Positions 60,535 through 64,000 of a stretch of DNA of 64,000 nt are shown piece after piece. How positions within the stretch are numbered: position 1 is the first letter of the stretch; the number at the start of each line of letters is the position of its first letter. The notes under the pieces were generated by a model. That model was given only the letters and a program-made list of their open reading frames with translations. It was not told where the DNA came from and searched no databases. Origin of the DNA: Pirellula sp. SH-Sr6A (GTDB lineage Bacteria; Planctomycetota; Planctomycetia; Pirellulales; Pirellulaceae); the NCBI RefSeq assembly GCF_001610875.1, contig NZ_CP011272.1:3639988-3703987 (forward strand). Reading direction: 5' to 3'. Made by a program: the position numbers and the translations under genes.

Positions 60535-62418
60535 TCAAGGTTTGTAGAGGAGCATGCCGGGGACGAAGGCGGGGTGGCGAATGGAGCCGATGTTGTCCGG
60601 TGAGGTTGGCTCGATCGTTCGCACTTCTCGCACCAAATCCGGTACGGCCTTCTTCACGAGTTGGACGAGCACGGCATCGTCTCCTTTCCCTTCCAAGATG
60701 ACTTGGGACGCGATGGCCCCTTTGGCCTGCAACGCTTTCAACGCTGCGACCGCCGTTCCCACGCGTCGTTGCATGAGGGTTGGGTTGTAGCCAAAGGTAT
60801 AAGCCGCGGCGGGGCGTGGATTCTTGACGACCGATTGCTGGTTCTCGACCAGTTCCAATCCGTTGGGATCTGCGACCTGCAGCGTTCCCGCTTGGGCAGT
60901 TCCTTCGGTGAGTCCTGTCATTCGAATCGGCTTGTTCCAGCCTTGGGGGATGCGGCCTCGAGCCACTTCTGTTTTCTCGCGATTGCGAACGGTAAGGGTT
61001 TCACCTTCCACGTTCGATTGCAGATCCTTTGCCAAGCTTAGTGATGGTTTCAGCAGGACCTTCCAACCTTTCGATGCGATCGTGGGATCCTTTTCGATTT
61101 TGGCAGCTACATCGGTGGCCCAGCTTGCCAGCAGTTTGGCTTCGAATCCGAGACCGGCTTCGGGTTTGGGGTGTTCGCTGTCCCACACTGTCAATTGTTC
61201 GGCTCGTTGCAAGTCAAAGTCTCGTTCCAGAATGGGTTCTTCTAGGCCGAGTTGGAAGGCGCGGTTGATAAAGCCATACATCTTCACCCTCGCGGTGTGG
61301 TTGTAGTTGTGTGGGAAATGGATGAAGGGGTGCAGCTCGACTTGTTTCTTGGCGTTGAACAGCCCATAGACTTTTTGAAGCTCCGGAAAGCCATCTTGTT
61401 CCATGTTCTTTGTCCAGTCGTTGGCAGCGGTCAAGCCGAGTGGGCGTGGGGCGATGGTGGCTGCGATTTCTACATTGCCGGTTCCGACGCGAAGCAGGCA
61501 AGCGTTCTCGCAGGTGCATCCACCCTGCATGGAGGTACTCACCATGACGGCGGGGAAGGCGGCTGCGATCCTCGGTTCGAGGGCGGCAGCGATGAAGGAT
61601 TGGGTTCCACCGCCGCTGGCTCCGGTGATGGCAATCTTCTTGGCGTCGATATCGTCGCGGTTTGCGAGGAACTCGAATGCTTGGAGCGAATTGATTGTCT
61701 GCAGCGCCATGGTACTTTGCATCAACCCTTCGGCGCGGGGGCTGTAGAGGAGCCACTGGCCCGCCGCGACTTCCGGGTTCGCGTCTTTGACCCCGTAGCG
61801 GTGGGCTCGGTCGAACGATATCTGTTGGCTATCTGCGTAGCCGACCATGTCGTACTGATAGACCACACACCCCATTCGCGCCAGTTGCACGCAGCGCGCC
61901 TGCATCGGGTTCCGCGCGGCGGATTCGAATCGTTCCGCGCCGGTTGCCAAGGAGGTCTTTAGTTCCGCGTCGGAAGCGTGATAGAACCGGCCATTGTCCC
62001 AGTGTCCGTGAGGACAGAGAATGCCTGGCCTTTTCGTGTCCGCTGGTTTTCCATCGCGTGGGAGATAAAGGGTACCCGTGACATAGAACCCAGGAAGGCT
62101 TTCGAAATAGACCTTGGCAGTCGCGTAGCCATCGAGTTCTTGCAAGCCGTGAACAACAGGTTTCACCGGAGCAAGAGTCGGCTTTGGCAATAGGCCTTGC
62201 GAGACAGCCAGTTGTTCCAAGACCTCGGTGCGTCGCGTGTTCCAAGCTTCCAAGGATTCGGGTGGTTGGAAAGGGAAATGACCATCCAGATCTTGGAGCG
62301 GAATCGAATCAGCCAGCGGAATGGGATCTGCGGCTTGGACGGCAAATGGTGATGCGAATGAGCAAGAGGCGGCGAGGGCGGCCAGGATTACGAATCGGGA
62401 ACGGCGAAGGCTCTTCAC
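60535..62418 (-). CDS. Exported alpha/beta hydrolase, acetyl xylan esterase-like
   Basis: A 627-residue secreted hydrolase. I use the GTG at 62418, giving a good signal peptide (KSLRRSRFVILAALAASCSF, ending FAVQA). The open frame to 62985 overlaps queG on the same strand and is spurious. The N-terminal part (VYFESLPGFYVTGTLYLP, GILCPHGHWDNG) and the nucleophile motif GASGGGTQS match acetyl-xylan-esterase-like (AXE1/DLH) hydrolases common in planctomycetes. A conserved Cys-rich segment GGCTCENACLLRVG follows, and PRPLG and HFPHNYNH supply probable Asp/His surroundings. It likely deacetylates a polysaccharide. It follows queG by 62 bp in the same direction. Confidence 0.85.
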   Translation of the reverse strand: MKSLRRSRFVILAALAASCSFASPFAVQAADPIPLADSIPLQDLDGHFPFQPPESLEAWNTRRTEVLEQLAVSQGLLPKPTLAPVKPVVHGLQELDGYATAKVYFESLPGFYVTGTLYLPRDGKPADTKRPGILCPHGHWDNGRFYHASDAELKTSLATGAERFESAARNPMQARCVQLARMGCVVYQYDMVGYADSQQISFDRAHRYGVKDANPEVAAGQWLLYSPRAEGLMQSTMALQTINSLQAFEFLANRDDIDAKKIAITGASGGGTQSFIAAALEPRIAAAFPAVMVSTSMQGGCTCENACLLRVGTGNVEIAATIAPRPLGLTAANDWTKNMEQDGFPELQKVYGLFNAKKQVELHPFIHFPHNYNHTARVKMYGFINRAFQLGLEEPILERDFDLQRAEQLTVWDSEHPKPEAGLGFEAKLLASWATDVAAKIEKDPTIASKGWKVLLKPSLSLAKDLQSNVEGETLTVRNREKTEVARGRIPQGWNKPIRMTGLTEGTAQAGTLQVADPNGLELVENQQSVVKNPRPAAAYTFGYNPTLMQRRVGTAVAALKALQAKGAIASQVILEGKGDDAVLVQLVKKAVPDLVREVRTIEPTSPDNIGSIRHPAFVPGMLLYKP

Positions 62419-62480
62419 GATGGTGTCTCGACGAAATGGTAGGGTGGGTGGGAGGGAGTCCGACAGCTGGTATTGTAATC

Positions 62481-63614
62481 CTAGCCGTTGCGTGCAGGGG
62501 GAGGCATTGGATCGGTGATTCGGTTGCGAGCCCATTGCGCGGCGTCGCTCACCACGGGATCCTCGCTTTGAGCATGTCGTTCGATGAGGTCGATCAAATC
62601 GGACCGATTGCCGTTTCCAGCGGCGATCAACGCATTGCGTTGCATTCCTCTCAGTTTGGTTCGCCAGAAGGGGGTCGTTCGGTAGAGTTGGCGAAAGGAT
62701 TCTTCGTCCAAACTCAACCAATGGCGAAGGGAGTTGCGGCTCTCTTGGTGGATCGGATGGAATTCCGGGAGGTGATCGTCGATCCTTTTGCGATTCCATG
62801 GGCAGACGATTTGGCAGAGATCGCAACCAAAGATCCAGTTCCCCATCGATTCGCGGAGCGTCGGTTCGATGGGGCCTCGATGTTCGATCGTCAAATAGCT
62901 GATGCATCGCGAGGCGTCGAGGACATGGGGTTCGACGAACGCGTGGGTAGGGCAGACATCCAAGCAAGCTCGACAAGAGCCGCAATGGTTTGTCTGCATC
63001 GGCTCATCTGTTGGTAATTCCAGATCGGTGAGCAGGGCCGCGAGAAAGAAGTAGCTTCCCCATTCGCGATGCAGGAGCAATGTGTTCTTCCCAATCCAAC
63101 CCAACCCAGCCAATCGTGCGTAATCGCGTTCTAACAGGGGGGCGGTATCCACAACGCCTCGCCATTTGCTCCCGGGTGCCGAAGCTTCCATTTTTTTCAC
63201 AATGGTATTGAGTCGACTTCGAATGAAATCGTGGTAGTCGACTTCCCCCATGGCATAATTCCCGATTCGAGCATCCAACCCAGTCGGAAGTTCGCGAAGT
63301 TCAGAACAATTCGTTGCACCTAGCAGATCCGTTGGCGGAGTAGTAGGGGCGGGATGTTTGCGACGGCGAGTATCGGGATGGGAGGCGTAGGGCATCCCTA
63401 GCATCACGATGGAGCGGCAGTTTTCGAGGACGGATCTCGGGTGGCGATACGCGTCGAGTCGGTCGTCGAGGTAATGCATCGTGCCGTGGTATCCCTGCTC
63501 GATCCAGCTTCGGAGGTTGGAGAAGGATTCCGATTCACGTGCGTTGGCGATTCCAAAGAGAGGGAATCCGGCCGAAGCAGCCAGGGCCTCGAGTTCATCA
63601 CGCATCGGCTTCAT
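62481..63614 (-). CDS. queG: Epoxyqueuosine reductase
   Basis: A 377-residue cobalamin- and iron-sulfur-dependent enzyme that reduces epoxyqueuosine to queuosine in tRNA. ATG at 63614 overlaps the DCC gene stop as ATGA. The N-terminal cobalamin-binding part includes WIEQGYHGTMHYLDDRLDAY, and the catalytic Asp is in GVVDTAPLLERDYA. Two 4Fe-4S sites are present: CGSCRACLDVCPTHAF and CDLCQIVCPWN. A HEAT-like C-terminus completes the protein. Because QueG requires B12, its presence with cobL in this genome is consistent with cobalamin use or synthesis. Other queuosine genes are not in the window. Confidence 0.96.
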   Translation of the reverse strand: MKPMRDELEALAASAGFPLFGIANARESESFSNLRSWIEQGYHGTMHYLDDRLDAYRHPRSVLENCRSIVMLGMPYASHPDTRRRKHPAPTTPPTDLLGATNCSELRELPTGLDARIGNYAMGEVDYHDFIRSRLNTIVKKMEASAPGSKWRGVVDTAPLLERDYARLAGLGWIGKNTLLLHREWGSYFFLAALLTDLELPTDEPMQTNHCGSCRACLDVCPTHAFVEPHVLDASRCISYLTIEHRGPIEPTLRESMGNWIFGCDLCQIVCPWNRKRIDDHLPEFHPIHQESRNSLRHWLSLDEESFRQLYRTTPFWRTKLRGMQRNALIAAGNGNRSDLIDLIERHAQSEDPVVSDAAQWARNRITDPMPPPARNG

Positions 63615-64000
63615 CGATGAAGCGAGCACGTACCACCCTCATCACAATTTTTGCCCGCGATGCGATAACGTCGTTTGGCGATCTGGCGGTAGAGCCATCG
63701 CCAGACGGGCATGGAGAAAGGGAGGTGGAGGATGGGAGCGATTGGCCAGAGGAGTGGCAGACGCCGGGAAAGGTATCGCAGTGCGTCGGCGCCACCGAAA
63801 CGTCGTCCATCGGGAGCGACAACCCACATCTGCTCCATGAGCATTTCGTGGGTGAGGTCTGGATAATCGACCGCCACGCAAGGGTCGTGCAAGGAGACGA
63901 AGCGGAGGCGATTCTTTCCGTCGAACCGTCGGAGGTGGTCGGTCTGTCGGCGGCAGAAGTTGCATTGGCCATCGAACAAGACAACATCCGACGCGGGTAG
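63611..64000 (-). CDS. DCC-family (DUF393) thiol-disulfide oxidoreductase-like protein, N-terminus cut by window edge
   Basis: The minus-strand frame is open to the window end. The visible part reads DVVLFDGQCNFCRRQTDHLR, where DGQCNFC is the D-x-x-C-x-x-C motif of the DCC family. It continues through FVSLHDP and FGGADALRYLSRRL to IAKRRYRIAGKNCDEGGTC. The complete protein would be about 135 residues. The family has a thioredoxin-like fold and presumed redox function, without a well-established substrate. The true start lies just outside the window. It ends with an ATGA overlap with queG, so the two are co-translated. Confidence 0.88.
   Translation of the reverse strand, partial: LPASDVVLFDGQCNFCRRQTDHLRRFDGKNRLRFVSLHDPCVAVDYPDLTHEMLMEQMWVVAPDGRRFGGADALRYLSRRLPLLWPIAPILHLPFSMPVWRWLYRQIAKRRYRIAGKNCDEGGTCSLHR

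Noticed and set aside
62419-62985. N-terminal extension of the esterase frame
   Set aside because: Covers the 3' end of queG in the same orientation; the GTG at 62418 begins a proper signal peptide.

Overview
This 64 kb window looks like chromosomal DNA from a planctomycete, most likely a member of the Pirellulaceae. The markers are a DUF1559 pseudopilin-like protein followed by a small lipoprotein, two cytochrome (DUF1549/DUF1553) plus DUF1501 clusters, a LEPR-XLL-type secreted protein with Calx-beta and dockerin modules, a PEP-CTERM protein, and two ECF sigma factor / Ser-Thr kinase modules. kdsB points to a Gram-negative, Kdo-containing envelope. I assign 46 protein genes, the first and last cut by the window edges. 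I found no rRNA, tRNA, CRISPR array, insertion sequence or prophage.

Layout. 1-3.5 kb: DUF1559 tail, lipoprotein and a PDZ/HEAT DUF6288 protein. 3.6-5.45 kb: a non-coding array between two convergent genes, made of eight ~162-bp units and two nested palindromes of REP/BIME type. 5.4-10.5 kb: minus-strand operon of EF-hand protein, PSCyt/PSD1 cytochrome and DUF1501 protein. 10.7-15.4 kb: sigma factor and kinase overlapping by 4 bp, then convergent xerC. 15.7-21 kb: a large secreted orphan, DUF4432, cutC and a LarA-like gene. 21-25.3 kb: minus-strand run of cobL, SpoU methyltransferase, DapA-like lyase, DUF2203 and an ExeA-like ATPase. 25.5-36.9 kb: ABC-2 permease, PfkB kinase, a degenerate cytidylyltransferase, TIM-barrel isomerase, serC-serA, UbiD, PIG-L deacetylase and Maf. 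37-41.4 kb: PEP-CTERM protein, multidomain metalloprotease and rnc. 41.7-48.7 kb: a membrane-anchored flavin/2Fe-2S reductase, then a four-gene minus-strand operon (redoxin-like, PSD1, DUF1501, WD40). 48.9-64 kb: WYL regulator, PIN-TRAM protein, kdsB, icd, ruvB, FHA-GAF-SpoIIE phosphatase, a divergent sigma/kinase pair, an acetyl-xylan-esterase-like hydrolase, queG and a DCC-family gene.

Themes. Signalling is dense: two sigma-kinase modules, a SpoIIE phosphatase and a WYL regulator. Housekeeping genes for serine synthesis, the TCA cycle, tRNA modification, recombination and RNA processing are mixed among secreted planctomycete-specific proteins. The most unusual feature is the 3.6-5.45 kb array. 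It combines tandem units, each with two short hairpins whose apical loops are complementary, with two ~193-bp palindromes built from smaller hairpins, one arm of which starts with a GTAG foot like that of REP elements mobilised by RAYT transposases.
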